Source of the DNA: Rhodoblastus sp963713695
GTDB taxonomy: Bacteria; Pseudomonadota; Alphaproteobacteria; Rhizobiales; Beijerinckiaceae
Direction of reading: 5' to 3'
Assembly (NCBI GenBank): GCA_963713695.1
Contig: CAVQMU010000001.1
Span: forward strand, 124,001 to 188,000
DNA: 64,000 nt
Below the pieces are notes generated by a model, which worked only from the letters and a program-made list of their open reading frames with translations, searched no databases and was not told where the DNA came from. The position numbers and the translations under genes were made by a program. The stretch's first letter is position 1, and every line of letters starts with the position of its first letter. Positions 1 to 11,253 of the stretch are shown in pieces.

Positions 1-114
1 GCCATGCCCGGCGAGGCGCTTGTCCAGCGCCCTGGCGAACAGGCGGGCGAGACGATTGACGAGAAATCCCAGGCTGTCCTGTTTGTCGAAGCGCTGGCTT
101 GCGGGCTCGCTCAT
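1..114 (-). CDS. MarR-family transcriptional regulator, N-terminus only (cut by window edge)
   Basis: Only the first 38 codons are present, from an ATG at 114 to the window edge. The peptide starts MSEPASQRFDKQDSLGFLVN and continues with an amphipathic RLARLFARALDKRL helix. This is the usual first dimerisation helix of MarR winged-helix regulators, ahead of the DNA-binding domain. Its ATG overlaps the stop of the upstream DUF2269 membrane gene by 4 bp (ATGA), so the two are translationally coupled. Two identical palindromes upstream of the operon fit autoregulation by this protein. The family call rests on a short fragment. Confidence 0.6.
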   Translation of the reverse strand, partial: MSEPASQRFDKQDSLGFLVNRLARLFARALDKRLAGHG

Positions 115-590
115 GTTTTCTCGTTCTCGTTTTTCGCGCGACGCGCAAAGATCCATTTTGGCTTGAAGACGCCGATCGCGACCAGGGTCAGCGTCAGCAG
201 AACATTCACGCCGCCCGCGACATGTTCAACTGTCAGGGCGGCGCCGATTTCGTCAAGGCTGCCGCCGGCCAACGTCGTTTTTCCCGCGGGAATGACGAGG
301 GTGACGGCTATGGTCAGCACCGCAAGGGCGAGACCGGCATGGGCGAAGATCCAGGGATGGCGCCAAGGCGCGAGTTTGGACTGGAAAGCCATCCACAGGC
401 CCGACACTATGGCGAGCATCAGGCCGGGCATGGTCAGCAGGCGCGTTGCAGCGGCGATTTCAGCGCGGGCGAAGGCGAAGTCTTTCGCGCCCGGCGCGCC
501 GCCGAGCTGGCCCGCGACGATATGGGCGAAAATCGAGCCGAGAAACAGGGCCAGGCCCAGGATATGCAATGTCTTGGCGAAGCGATACAT
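111..590 (-). CDS. DUF2269-like small integral membrane protein
   Basis: A 159-residue protein with four predicted hydrophobic segments: LHILGLALFLGSIFAHIVAG near the N-terminus, a second around MPGLMLAIVSGLW, a third around AGLALAVLTIAVTLVI, and a last around GGVNVLLTLTLVAIGVF, ending in a basic cytoplasmic tail (RRAKNENEKT). The pattern matches the DUF2269/predicted-integral-membrane family, whose function is unknown. I chose the ATG at 590 because GGAGGCAGCC lies directly before it; a longer in-frame reading from 635 would run through the operator palindromes. It is the first gene of a two-gene unit with the MarR regulator, so it is probably the regulated target. Confidence 0.7.
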   Translation of the reverse strand: MYRFAKTLHILGLALFLGSIFAHIVAGQLGGAPGAKDFAFARAEIAAATRLLTMPGLMLAIVSGLWMAFQSKLAPWRHPWIFAHAGLALAVLTIAVTLVIPAGKTTLAGGSLDEIGAALTVEHVAGGVNVLLTLTLVAIGVFKPKWIFARRAKNENEKT

Positions 591-608
591 GGCTGCCTCC
601 ACAGAAAG

Positions 609-651
609 ATAGCAAGCTATGATATCTGCGGCCATTATAATAGCAAGCTAT
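609..651. promoter_or_regulatory. Two identical palindromic operators with a minus-strand -10 between them
   Basis: The 12-mer ATAGCAAGCTAT, a 5-bp inverted repeat with a 2-bp centre, occurs at 609-620 and again at 640-651. The copies are 31 bp apart, close to three helical turns, so two dimers could bind one face. On the minus strand a perfect TATAAT lies at 639-634 between them, correctly placed to drive the DUF2269-MarR unit starting at 590. Short perfect palindromes overlapping the promoter are the usual MarR arrangement, so autorepression is inferred. I saw no convincing -35. Confidence 0.6.
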
Positions 652-813
652 AATTGGCTCGAGGTTGCCGCCTTTCCGCTGGCCCTGCCCAAATTTTCGT
701 GTATAGAGACGCGTTGCGCCGGAATGTTTTGGCGCAAGCGATGGCGCACGACCACCCTGGACGACATCCCGGAGCGGCCTGCGGCGACGCTCACCGAAAA
801 GAAGGAACCACCG

Positions 814-1083
<270 letters not shown>

Positions 1084-1157
1084 GCATATCCGCGGCCGGC
1101 GTGAAAGATCGCGGCCGCGTGTTCGACCACTGTCGCGTAGTTCTATGCGCGTCGCAC

Positions 1158-1202
1158 GCTTCGGGACGGGCGGCAGGGGTCGCCGTCCCGTCCGGACGAA
1201 GC
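1158..1202 (+). other. Stem-loop in the rpsO-pnp intergenic region
   Basis: GCTTCG at 1158-1163 pairs with CGAAGC at 1197-1202, and GGACGG at 1164-1169 pairs with CCGTCC at 1183-1188, leaving a bulged upper stem. In enterobacteria this interval carries the rpsO attenuator and the RNase III-cleaved hairpin through which PNPase autoregulates. The position is the same here and no T-tract follows, so a processing hairpin is more likely than a terminator. This role is inference by synteny. Confidence 0.4.
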
Positions 1203-1307
1203 TCCGGGCCATGGCAGGATCGCCAGGCGCTGTCGTTTGTCAGCGCGAGCGTCTCGCCGTCTTGCTCATGGTTGTGCGCTTCGGCCTTTCCACGAAAGAG
1301 ACAAGAC

Positions 1308-3459
<2,152 letters not shown>

Positions 3460-3481
3460 ACTCCCTGGCCTTGAAAAGATC

Positions 3482-3509
3482 AAAGGCGGCCTTTCGGGCC
3501 GCCTTTTTT
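3482..3509 (+). terminator. Rho-independent terminator after pnp
   Basis: AAGGCGGCC, a TTTCG loop and GGCCGCC form a strong GC-rich hairpin followed by six T residues at 3504-3509. It starts 23 bp after the pnp stop and closes the rpsO-pnp transcription unit. Confidence 0.9.
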
Positions 3510-3616
3510 CTTGGGTCAACAATATCTGCCTGTACGCAGCCTTGACTCCTTGTGGTTAAAGGAATGTCAACGACCCCGCGTCGATAATCGCGCCTCAGGA
3601 TCTGCGGGGAACGACG

Positions 3617-4898
3617 ATGCAAGCGCCGAAGTTGGAGTTGACTGAGCAAGCGGAATTGCGCGCTCCCGACGTCTCGATCGTCATGCCCTGCCTGAACGAG
3701 GCGCAAAGCCTGCCCCATTGCATCGCCAACGCCCGCGAGGCGCTGGAGATCATGCGCCGGGAGCTCGACTTGACCGGCGAGATCGTCATTGCCGACAATG
3801 GCTCGACCGATGGCGGCCAGCTTATCGCCCGCGCCCATGGCGCCCGCGTCGTCGACATCCTTTCACGCGGCTATGGAGCTGCTTTGATCGGCGGTTTCGA
3901 GGAGGCCAGCGGCAAATATCTCGTGATGGGCGATTGCGACGGTTCCTACGACTTCCGTGAATCCGTCGCTCTCCTGCGACTGCTGCAGCAGGGGGCGGAT
4001 CTCGCCATGGGCTCGCGATTCAAGGGCGGCATAGCCCGCCGGCGCCATGCCCTGGAAAAACCGCTACATCGGCAATCCCGTGCTGACGGGCATATTGAAC
4101 CTGTTCTTTGGCGCCGGCGTCAGCGACGCCCATTGCGGCCTGCGCGCACTGACAAAGGATTGTTTCGAACGTCTCGGCCTGACTGGGTCGGGCATGGAAT
4201 TCGCCAGCGAAATGATCATCAAGGCGGCGCTCAAAGATTTTGTGATCGCCGAGGCGCCGGCGACGCTTTCGCCCGACATCCGCGACAGGCCGCCGCATCT
4301 GCGCCCCTGGCGCGACGGCTGGCGCCACCTGCGCTACCTGCTGATGTTGAGCCCTGCCTGGGCCTTCGCCGTCCCTTCAAGCCTTTTCGCCGCCGTTTCG
4401 CTTTTCATCTTCGCCATGGCGGGCGCGGCCTGGATCGGCGGCGATTGGCAAAGCTCGTTCTTCGGCAATTATTGGGTCATTCTCGCGGGATCGCTGCTTG
4501 GCCTGTCGCATATGGCGGCGCTCCTTGCCGCTTCGACGCATCTTTATGGCGTCCGCTCTGGCTATCGACGTCCGCTCAGCCCGGACAGCCTCCTTGCGCG
4601 CAAGATTTCGCTCGAGACCATGCTGCTTACGGGCGGCAGCGTATTCGCGCTCGGACTCGTTGTCCTGACCGGCGTGGTTTTCTACTGGTCGGGACATCAT
4701 TTCGACGGCATCCGCAACGTCCTGCCGGCGGTGATCGGCTCGACCCTGACGGTGATCGGCGCGCAAAACGCGCTCGGCGGCTTCATGCTGGCGGTTGGCG
4801 CTGGCCACGAGGCGGAATTTCTGAAACCGGCGAAGCCGCAAAAACCCGAGACCAAGCGGCCGGTGACGGAAGAAACGGCGCGGCGTGTCGCATGCTGA
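3617..4898 (+). CDS. Polyprenyl-phosphate glycosyltransferase (DPM1/GtrB-like GT2), one frameshift
   Basis: The N-terminal part is a GT-A domain: VSIVMPCLNEAQSL, then EIVIADNGSTDGG and VMGDCDGSYDF, the acidic nucleotide-sugar and metal site of the DPM-synthase branch. After the frame break near 4035 (one extra base) it continues with MPWKNRYIGNPVLTG, NLFFGAGVSDAHCGLRA and GMEFASEM, all characteristic of this family, then about four membrane segments to 4898. The enzyme would load a sugar from a nucleotide donor onto undecaprenyl phosphate at the inner membrane. The neighbouring convergent GtrA gene and the two GT-C-like genes supply the expected flippase and transferase partners. The whole is about 427 residues. 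Confidence 0.85.
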
Positions 4899-4914
4899 GT
4901 GCGCGGAAAGCGCC

Positions 4915-5355
4915 TCAGCCCCGGTCGGCGGGTTGAGCCGCCATCGCCGCCGTGTCAGCGAAAACCCAGGCGCGCATGATCAGATAATTGAGCCCCGCCG
5001 CGGCGAGTGCGCTGACGAAGAAAAATATGCCGTGGAATTGGCCAGTCGAAACGGCGAAGCCGCTGTTGGCCGCCGTGCTCGTCATCAGGCCAAAAGTTTG
5101 CAACGCCGCGTAGCGAAAAAACCGCCGTTCGCCGCTGGCCCTGACCTCGAAGGTCAATTTCTTTTGCGCCAGATAGGTTGGGGGAACCAGCAGGATATAG
5201 GACACGAAGCCGGCGGCCACGGGTGGCCAGCCGGCGCAGGAGACGCAGAGCGTCGACAGCAAGGTGTAGATCGATGTCGCGCCAAGGCCGACGGCGAGAA
5301 AGGTCAGCGGCTGTCGCAACGAGCCGAAAAGCAGCCGGATCCTGCTTCCGGTCAT
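4915..5355 (-). CDS. GtrA-family membrane protein
   Basis: A 146-residue protein with four hydrophobic segments (FLAVGLGATSIYTLLSTLCV, PPVAAGFVSYILLVPPTYLA, FRYAALQTFGLMTSTAAN, FFFVSALAAAGLNYLIMR) and the conserved KKLTFE between the second and third. GtrA proteins are thought to help flip polyprenyl-phosphate-linked sugars. The ATG at 5355 overlaps the stop of the upstream methyltransferase by 4 bp. Its 3' end faces that of the GT2 gene with 16 bp between, so the pair belongs to one locus but to opposite transcripts. Confidence 0.85.
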   Translation of the reverse strand: MTGSRIRLLFGSLRQPLTFLAVGLGATSIYTLLSTLCVSCAGWPPVAAGFVSYILLVPPTYLAQKKLTFEVRASGERRFFRYAALQTFGLMTSTAANSGFAVSTGQFHGIFFFVSALAAAGLNYLIMRAWVFADTAAMAAQPADRG

Positions 5356-5955
5356 TGACAGGCGAGCCTTGCGACGAAATGCAGCCGCCGGTCGAATAGC
5401 AGTGAGAAGGGCCAGGCATAAAGGCCTAGCCGGTCCACGGCCTCGTCGGCATGCAGATGAACGCGCGAAAACACGTCCGACCATTCTCGCGCCGACAGGT
5501 AATTGTAGGGCAGCACGACGCCGTGCGGCGCGTTGCCGACCCAATCCATGAAGCTCAACGTCTCCCGCGCCAGGATGCCGTCGCAATAATGATCCTTCAG
5601 CACCACGGAGCTTTTGGCGACCCGCCGGGCTTCGGCCAGCAATATGGAGGGATCGTCGGTATGGTGCAGGACATCGTTGAACATGACGACGTCGAAGGAA
5701 TTGTCGCTGAACGGAATGACTTTTCCGTCGAAGGCTTTGACCGGAACGAGAAGTCTTTGGCCGGACCAGAATGTCGATCCCCTCGATCGTCACGTCGGGG
5801 CGTATGCTCATGATCAGGGCGGCGATGGTTCCGTCGCCGCAGCCGACGTCGAGCACGCGGCTGTTCAGCGGAATCATCCGGGCCAAGGCCGCGGCGAGCA
5901 CGTTGACGCGGCGTTGGAACACCAGCCGGTCATGGACGAGAGCGAGCAGTTTCAA
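5352..5955 (-). CDS. Class I SAM-dependent methyltransferase, one frameshift
   Basis: Motif I is plain (RVLDVGCGDGT), followed by GIDILVRP, and after a one-base insertion near 5755 by FNDVLHHTDDP, the post-II aspartate region typical of Methyltransf_11/25 enzymes. The substrate is not evident; in this neighbourhood a lipid-linked sugar or glycan end is plausible. No ATG precedes motif I at a sensible distance. I propose TTG at 5955 with AAGGA about 9 bases before it. The product is about 200 residues. It overlaps GtrA and sits 31 bp after the upstream membrane gene, so it is part of the same minus-strand operon. Confidence 0.75.
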
Positions 5956-5986
5956 GCCAAGGGTCCTTATACTGGCGGCGCCGGCT

Positions 5987-7795
5987 TCATTCGCCAGGCG
6001 GCATGATTTGATAAGCGTGGATGATCGTGGCCGGCACGTTAAGCGGACGCAGCCAACCCGGGACTTTGCCTTGCGCAACCTGTGCCGCGAGGCCGTCGGG
6101 CGAAAGGCTCTTCAATCCTTCGAGATCGGCGGGCGTCGTGTAGCACAGGAACAGATATTTGGCTCCGGCTTTCCGCGCCAGGGATTCGGCGAGCGCGGGC
6201 GCCGCGCGCAAAATATCCAGTGCGGCGCGATTGCCGTGATTGTTGCGGTGATAGGAGGCTGCGAGCACCGTCAATCTCGTATGGGCAAGGAAATAGGCGC
6301 CAGCCGGAATTTGGGTCACGGCAAGTCCGGCCGGCAGATCGGCGAAAGCTCTATAACTGGCAGAGTCGAGGCAGGCCGTCGGGCGCCGCCACACCATGTC
6401 GAGCGAACTTTCCTTGAGAGGCGGCGCTTCGAGGTCGGGCAACGCCATGGCGACGCCGAAGGCTGACGAGAGGGCGAGGGCGGCAAAGCCGGCGGCCGTC
6501 CGCAGGATCATGTTGTTGGCGGCCAAGCGTCCGCGCAAGGACATGACCGGCGCAAGGAGGCCGAGCGCCGCGAGCGGCATGATCGAGGAAAAGACGCGCA
6601 GGCAAAAGCAGGCGGTGGCGAAGCCGACGGCGGTCGCTGCGGCCAGGAGGACCCAACGCGCGCGAACGAGGCCATGTTGCGAAAAGGCCCCGAACACGGC
6701 CCCGCAAAGGCCGAGCAGCACGGGGACGACGAGCAGCATCGAGGGCTGCGGAGCGATGGCGTAATTTTGCCGAAGGGTCAGATTTTCGCTGATATGGTCG
6801 AGATACAGGCGTTGAAGCATCGGGTCCATGTCCGCATAGGGCGATCCAAGGCAATGCCGCCAGACCAGCAGGAGAGGCGCGAGGGCCGCGGCGCCAAGAA
6901 GGCAGAGCGCGGCAAGGCGCGACGCTGTGTTCAATCGGCCGGTGAACGCCAGCGCGACGTAGGCCGCGGCGCCGCACAAGGCGGAGACAAGCCAGGGCGG
7001 CGACAGGGCGTCGCAAGCCGTGACGAGCCAGCGATCGGGCCCGACGGTAAGCAGGTAGACGCCGGCAAGCACGGCGGCGAGGCCGACGGCAAAGGACAGC
7101 AGCAGGGACCGAGCCTCCGCGCCGCGCAAAACGAAGGCGAGGCCCGGAACACCGGCGACAAGGGCGAAAAATGGCAGGTTTTCAAGACCGATGCCGATCG
7201 AGGCGGCCATGCAGGCGCCCGACAGCGCGCCCCAGCGCGCCTGCGCCGGATCAAGCGCACGGGCGAGCGCGGCGACGCAGAAAAACAAGAGGGTGATCTG
7301 CTGGGCGTGGTGGTCGATGCGCCCCGGAGGAAATTGCCAAAACGTCACGCCACAGAACAGGACGGCGAATACGCCGAGAATTTTGGCGGAAGGTCCGGCG
7401 AAGATCCTGCCCGCCCAGGCTCCTCCCGAGAGCAAAATCGCGAAGGTCAAGGTCGGAACCGCGATCCGCGCCGCCCGTTCCGCCGCCTCCGCCGACAGGA
7501 ACAGGCTGAAAAATTTCAAGAAAAGCACGATCGGAATATCGACCAGCCGCGACCAGTGCATGAGCAGGCCGTTCGGCGGGTCAACCCGCCAGGCCGTCAT
7601 GTCGAACCAGCCCTGTCCCCCGAGGAGATCGCGCACCTGGACCATGCGCATGGCGTCGTCGGTGTCGTAGAAGCCGCCGGCAGTCCAGACGTCGACAAGC
7701 CGGGTCTGCTGCAGGGCCAGGGAGATGGCGAGCGCCGCGCAAACCGAGAGGGTGACGGCGGCGCGGGAATTTGCGGCTTCGGCCTCGGTTTTCAT
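5987..7795 (-). CDS. GT-C-like polytopic membrane protein, paralogue 1
   Basis: A 602-residue protein with 10 or more hydrophobic segments and a C-terminal soluble tail. The first loop carries YDTDDAMR (D44, D46, D47), and a second acidic and histidine motif, GRIDHH, lies at 158-163. Paired acidic loop motifs of this kind are typical of GT-C glycosyltransferases such as the STT3/PglB and mannosyltransferase groups, which use polyprenyl-linked donors at the periplasmic face. No WWDYG motif of true oligosaccharyltransferases is visible. Start at ATG 7795, after GAGG, overlapping the stop of paralogue 2 by 4 bp. The role as acceptor transferase of the GT2/GtrA route is inferred from context. Confidence 0.6.
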   Translation of the reverse strand: MKTEAEAANSRAAVTLSVCAALAISLALQQTRLVDVWTAGGFYDTDDAMRMVQVRDLLGGQGWFDMTAWRVDPPNGLLMHWSRLVDIPIVLFLKFFSLFLSAEAAERAARIAVPTLTFAILLSGGAWAGRIFAGPSAKILGVFAVLFCGVTFWQFPPGRIDHHAQQITLLFFCVAALARALDPAQARWGALSGACMAASIGIGLENLPFFALVAGVPGLAFVLRGAEARSLLLSFAVGLAAVLAGVYLLTVGPDRWLVTACDALSPPWLVSALCGAAAYVALAFTGRLNTASRLAALCLLGAAALAPLLLVWRHCLGSPYADMDPMLQRLYLDHISENLTLRQNYAIAPQPSMLLVVPVLLGLCGAVFGAFSQHGLVRARWVLLAAATAVGFATACFCLRVFSSIMPLAALGLLAPVMSLRGRLAANNMILRTAAGFAALALSSAFGVAMALPDLEAPPLKESSLDMVWRRPTACLDSASYRAFADLPAGLAVTQIPAGAYFLAHTRLTVLAASYHRNNHGNRAALDILRAAPALAESLARKAGAKYLFLCYTTPADLEGLKSLSPDGLAAQVAQGKVPGWLRPLNVPATIIHAYQIMPPGE

Positions 7796-9657
7796 TTCGC
7801 GAGAACCTCGAAGGCGCGAAAGGGCGTGTCCGACAAAGGAACCTGCGCCAGCCAGCCGGGCGTCTCGTTCTTCTCGAGATGCGCGGCCAGGCCGTCGGGC
7901 GCGCGCCGCGTGAAGGCGTTGAGGCTCGAATCGCCGGCAATGCAAATAAAGATCCACCGCGCGCCGGAGGCCCGCACGATCTCCCTGGCCTTTTCCGGCG
8001 ACGCGGTGAAGACGTCCAGGGCCAGGAGATTGCCGACATTGTTGCGGTGATAGGGCGCGGCGACGATCGTATGGGGCGTGTGCGCGAGAAGATCAGGGCC
8101 GACGTCGATGGGCGCGAGGACCAGGCCGGGCGGGAGGGCGGCGAGCGGCGCGAAGGAGGCGGAAGTCTCGCATCGCTTGGCGGACGTCGCGGCGGCGGGC
8201 GCCGCCGTGGCTTGCGCGGGGGCGGGCGAGGGCGTCCAGGGGGACAGGATGACGGCAAGGCCAAGGCGCGACGTCGCGAGGACCAGCACGAGCAGGCCAA
8301 GCGGGCCGGCGAAGATCGGATTTGACCTCTCCAGCCTCTCTGCGAGAGCGGCGACGAGGCCGATCGAGCCAAGGGCGGCCAGCGGCGCGGTCGAGGATAT
8401 CACGCGTATCTGCCAGCTTGCCGCCAGCGCGCCCGCTGTGATCGCGGCGGCGAGCAGCAGCCAGCGCCCCCGCACGACCGATCGGCTGCGCGCGGCGGCA
8501 AGAAGCGCGCCGTCGAGGCCGAACAGCAAGGGAACGAGCCAGCACGTTCCGTCGAGCGGATCGTGGCGGAAGTGGCTGAAAAAAGGCTCGGTCTCCTGCA
8601 GGTGGTTCAGCCAGAACGTGCGCAGGACGGGATCGATGCCTTCGATGGGATCGTGCAGGGCGTTGGGGAACAGGTAGAGCACCAGCGACAGCGCCAGCGC
8701 GCCGGCGACCCCGCCCGCCGCAAGGCGCGAGGACAATCGCTCCAGCCGCAGGCGCGACAAGGCGAGGCAGGCCGCGGCGCCGGCGAGGCCCGCGGTCAGG
8801 TGAACGATCGAGAAGGCGTCCCGCGCCGGGTCGAGCCAGCGCGCGGACGGGATGGTCGCGAAAAACACCATGGGCATGGCGAGACCCAGGCCGAGGGCGA
8901 AGGCTGCAAGCTGTTCTCGGGCGCGCTCGCCTTGCACGGCGAAGGCGACGAAAGGCGTCGCCGCCATCACCACGATAAAGGCGAGGTTTTCAATGCTGAT
9001 CCCGATCGATAAGGCGATGGCGAGGCCGGTCCAGGCCGCACGGCGCGCATGCGCGGGGTCGAGCGAATGGGCGAGTGTGGCAAGGCCGCAGACGAGCAAC
9101 AGGATCTGCGGCGCATGGTGATCGATGCGGCCCGGGACGAACTGCCAGGCCGCGACGCCGCAGCAAGCCGCGGCCAGGACGCCGGCGGCCGCGTAGCGCG
9201 GCCCCGCGAAAAGGCGCGCGGCATAGGCGCAGGCCCCGTAAAGCCCGGCGAGGAGAAGGGTCGGGAAGACGATGCGCGCGGCGCGTTCGGCGAGGACGTC
9301 GGGGAGGAACAGGCCAAGGGACTTGATCAGGGCGACCAGGGGAACATCGACGATCCGCGACCAGTGCGACAACAGGCCCTGCGGCGGATCGAGCCGGTGA
9401 ACGACCATGTCGAACCAGCCCTGGCCCGCCATCAGGTCGCGCACCTGCACCATGCGCATGGCGTCGTCGCTGTCATAGAATACGCCGGTCGACCAGACCT
9501 CGGACAGGCTTGTCGCCTCCCGGGCGAGCGAGAAGGCGACGGCGGCGCCGACAATGGCGGCGAGCGGAGCCAAAGCTGCAAGTTTCGATGATTCGCGGGC
9601 GGAAACCGCGGCCGAAGACGAAGCGCCGGCGGCGCCGCCGGGGACCGCGAGCGTCAT
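7792..9657 (-). CDS. GT-C-like polytopic membrane protein, paralogue 2
   Basis: A 621-residue protein clearly homologous to its downstream neighbour along the whole length. Both have a loop with YD(S/T)DDAMRMVQVRDL (here D62, D64, D65), then QGWFDM, DPP-GLL-HWSR-VD-P, AGP, and PGRIDHHA (here 178-182), plus a C-terminal PYHRNN and PDGLAAHL region. The arrangement is a tandem duplication with strong divergence. Multiple hydrophobic helices place it in the inner membrane. The stop of the upstream flavoprotein gene is 1 bp from this ATG. The function is inferred as a polyprenyl-sugar-dependent transferase; the two copies may act on different donors or acceptors. Confidence 0.6.
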   Translation of the reverse strand: MTLAVPGGAAGASSSAAVSARESSKLAALAPLAAIVGAAVAFSLAREATSLSEVWSTGVFYDSDDAMRMVQVRDLMAGQGWFDMVVHRLDPPQGLLSHWSRIVDVPLVALIKSLGLFLPDVLAERAARIVFPTLLLAGLYGACAYAARLFAGPRYAAAGVLAAACCGVAAWQFVPGRIDHHAPQILLLVCGLATLAHSLDPAHARRAAWTGLAIALSIGISIENLAFIVVMAATPFVAFAVQGERAREQLAAFALGLGLAMPMVFFATIPSARWLDPARDAFSIVHLTAGLAGAAACLALSRLRLERLSSRLAAGGVAGALALSLVLYLFPNALHDPIEGIDPVLRTFWLNHLQETEPFFSHFRHDPLDGTCWLVPLLFGLDGALLAAARSRSVVRGRWLLLAAAITAGALAASWQIRVISSTAPLAALGSIGLVAALAERLERSNPIFAGPLGLLVLVLATSRLGLAVILSPWTPSPAPAQATAAPAAATSAKRCETSASFAPLAALPPGLVLAPIDVGPDLLAHTPHTIVAAPYHRNNVGNLLALDVFTASPEKAREIVRASGARWIFICIAGDSSLNAFTRRAPDGLAAHLEKNETPGWLAQVPLSDTPFRAFEVLAK

Positions 9658-9658
9658 G

Positions 9659-11152
9659 TCACGCCACCTTGCGTGGAACGAGGCGCTCCGACTTGAGCGC
9701 GCCGGAGACGCCCGCCTCGCAATATTCCGCATCCTCGTTGACGCTCCAGATATCGTGGATCGTCTTGCCGGCCATGATGTTTGCAGCCGTCAGCAGGCCG
9801 GTCATCATGGCGTGGTCCTGGTTGTTGTACTTGTGCATGCCATTGCGGCCGACGAGATGCAGGCCCGGATAACGAAGGGCGATTTCGTCGCGGATGACGC
9901 GAACGTTCTGGGCATAGGTCTCGTCGTAGACCGGATAGGCCTTGGGCTGGCGCACGACGCTGGCGTCGACGACATCCTCGGGCTTCATCAGGCCGATCTG
10001 GCCGATTTCGCGCTTGGCCAGTTCCACCAGATCCGCGTCGGACGAGGCCCAGAGACCATCATTTTCGAAGCAGAAATATTCGAGTCCGAGACAGGTCGAG
10101 ACGGCGTCCGGGATCAGCTCCGGCGACCAGGAGCGGAAATTCTGGACACGGCCGACCTGCACGGCGGGATCGTGAATGTAGACCCAATTGTCCGGCAGCT
10201 CCTTGCTGGACCGCCCGATCAGCACGACGGTGAGAAAATCGCGGTAGCGCAGGGCGCGGGCGTGCAGCAGGCTCAACGGCGTCGGCTTCACGGCGGCCAT
10301 CAGCTCGCGCAGGGGCGCCGAGGAGACGACGTGGCGAGCGCGATAAATCTCGCGGCTCCCGTCGTCCCTGACGGCCTCCACCGTCCATATTTTGCCCGAC
10401 TCGTCGAAATCAAGCCTCGCCGCGGCGCGGCCCATCAGCACGTCGCCGCCGGCGGCGCGGATCTTCGCCGTTGCGGCGTCCCACATCATGCCTGGGCCCT
10501 TGCGGGGATAGCGGAAGGATTCGATCAGCGACTTGGCGGAAGACGAGCCGTCGTTCTTCGACCGGTGCAGGCCGAGCGAGCGCTGGAGGCCGTCGAGCAC
10601 GGCGGCGCCGAGGCTCAGGCCCTTGATGCGCTGCGCCGCCCAGTCGGACGAGATCATGTCGCAACTCATCCCCCAGACCTTCTCGGTGTAGGTCTTGAAG
10701 AAAATCGAGAACAGCCTCTCGCCGAACTGGTTCCGCACCCATTGATGGAAGGTTTTCGGATCGCGGACAGGAAAGAGACGCGCGTGCGCGAAGGAGGCCA
10801 TGCAGCGCGCGCTCTCCCACAGGCCGAGGTTGCTCAGCGCCTCGAAGGCCCGGAGCGGATAGGAATAGAACAGGTTCTTGTAAAAGATGCGCGACAGGCG
10901 GGGACGCTCGATGAAATCGTCGGGCAGGATTTCATTCCACAAGTCCACGATGGTCTGCGACTTGGAGAAGAAACGGTGGCCGCCGATGTCGAACAGAAAA
11001 TTCTTGTAATTGACGGTGCGGCTGATGCCGCCGACATAGGTCGGGTCCTTCTCCAGCACCAGAACCTCGCGGCCCGCCTTCGAAAGCTCGTAGGCTGCGG
11101 TGAGTCCGGCCGGTCCAGCGCCAATGACAATCGTTTCGACAAACCGCCCCAT
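9659..11152 (-). CDS. NAD(P)/FAD-dependent protoporphyrinogen-oxidase/UDP-galactopyranose-mutase-like flavoprotein
   Basis: A 497-residue protein starting MGRFVETIVIGAGPAGLTAA, an N-terminal dinucleotide-binding GxGxxG fold, followed by LEKDPTYVGGISRTV and DIGGHRFF, the FAD-contact motifs of the amine-oxidase/UDP-galactopyranose-mutase superfamily. Near the C-terminus GLHLVGRNGMHKYNNQDHAM matches a group of these enzymes found in surface-polysaccharide loci. It is the first gene of the minus-strand operon that continues with both GT-C-like genes, the methyltransferase and GtrA. It may isomerise or oxidise a nucleotide sugar for that pathway; the reaction is not proven by sequence. Confidence 0.75.
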   Translation of the reverse strand: MGRFVETIVIGAGPAGLTAAYELSKAGREVLVLEKDPTYVGGISRTVNYKNFLFDIGGHRFFSKSQTIVDLWNEILPDDFIERPRLSRIFYKNLFYSYPLRAFEALSNLGLWESARCMASFAHARLFPVRDPKTFHQWVRNQFGERLFSIFFKTYTEKVWGMSCDMISSDWAAQRIKGLSLGAAVLDGLQRSLGLHRSKNDGSSSAKSLIESFRYPRKGPGMMWDAATAKIRAAGGDVLMGRAAARLDFDESGKIWTVEAVRDDGSREIYRARHVVSSAPLRELMAAVKPTPLSLLHARALRYRDFLTVVLIGRSSKELPDNWVYIHDPAVQVGRVQNFRSWSPELIPDAVSTCLGLEYFCFENDGLWASSDADLVELAKREIGQIGLMKPEDVVDASVVRQPKAYPVYDETYAQNVRVIRDEIALRYPGLHLVGRNGMHKYNNQDHAMMTGLLTAANIMAGKTIHDIWSVNEDAEYCEAGVSGALKSERLVPRKVA

Positions 11153-11253
11153 GTGCCAACTCCAGCGCCTGATGGCCTGTTTTGGCACGGAGAGGGTTAA
11201 GCCCGGCTTACCGGGCGTGACCTTCAGGCAAGCTTGAGGCCGGTTTTCGCCCG

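Noticed and set aside
6674..8050. A 458-codon plus-strand frame across the GT-C-like genes
   Set aside because: It is Gly/Arg/Gln-rich shadow sequence; the minus strand has two clear membrane proteins with conserved motifs.
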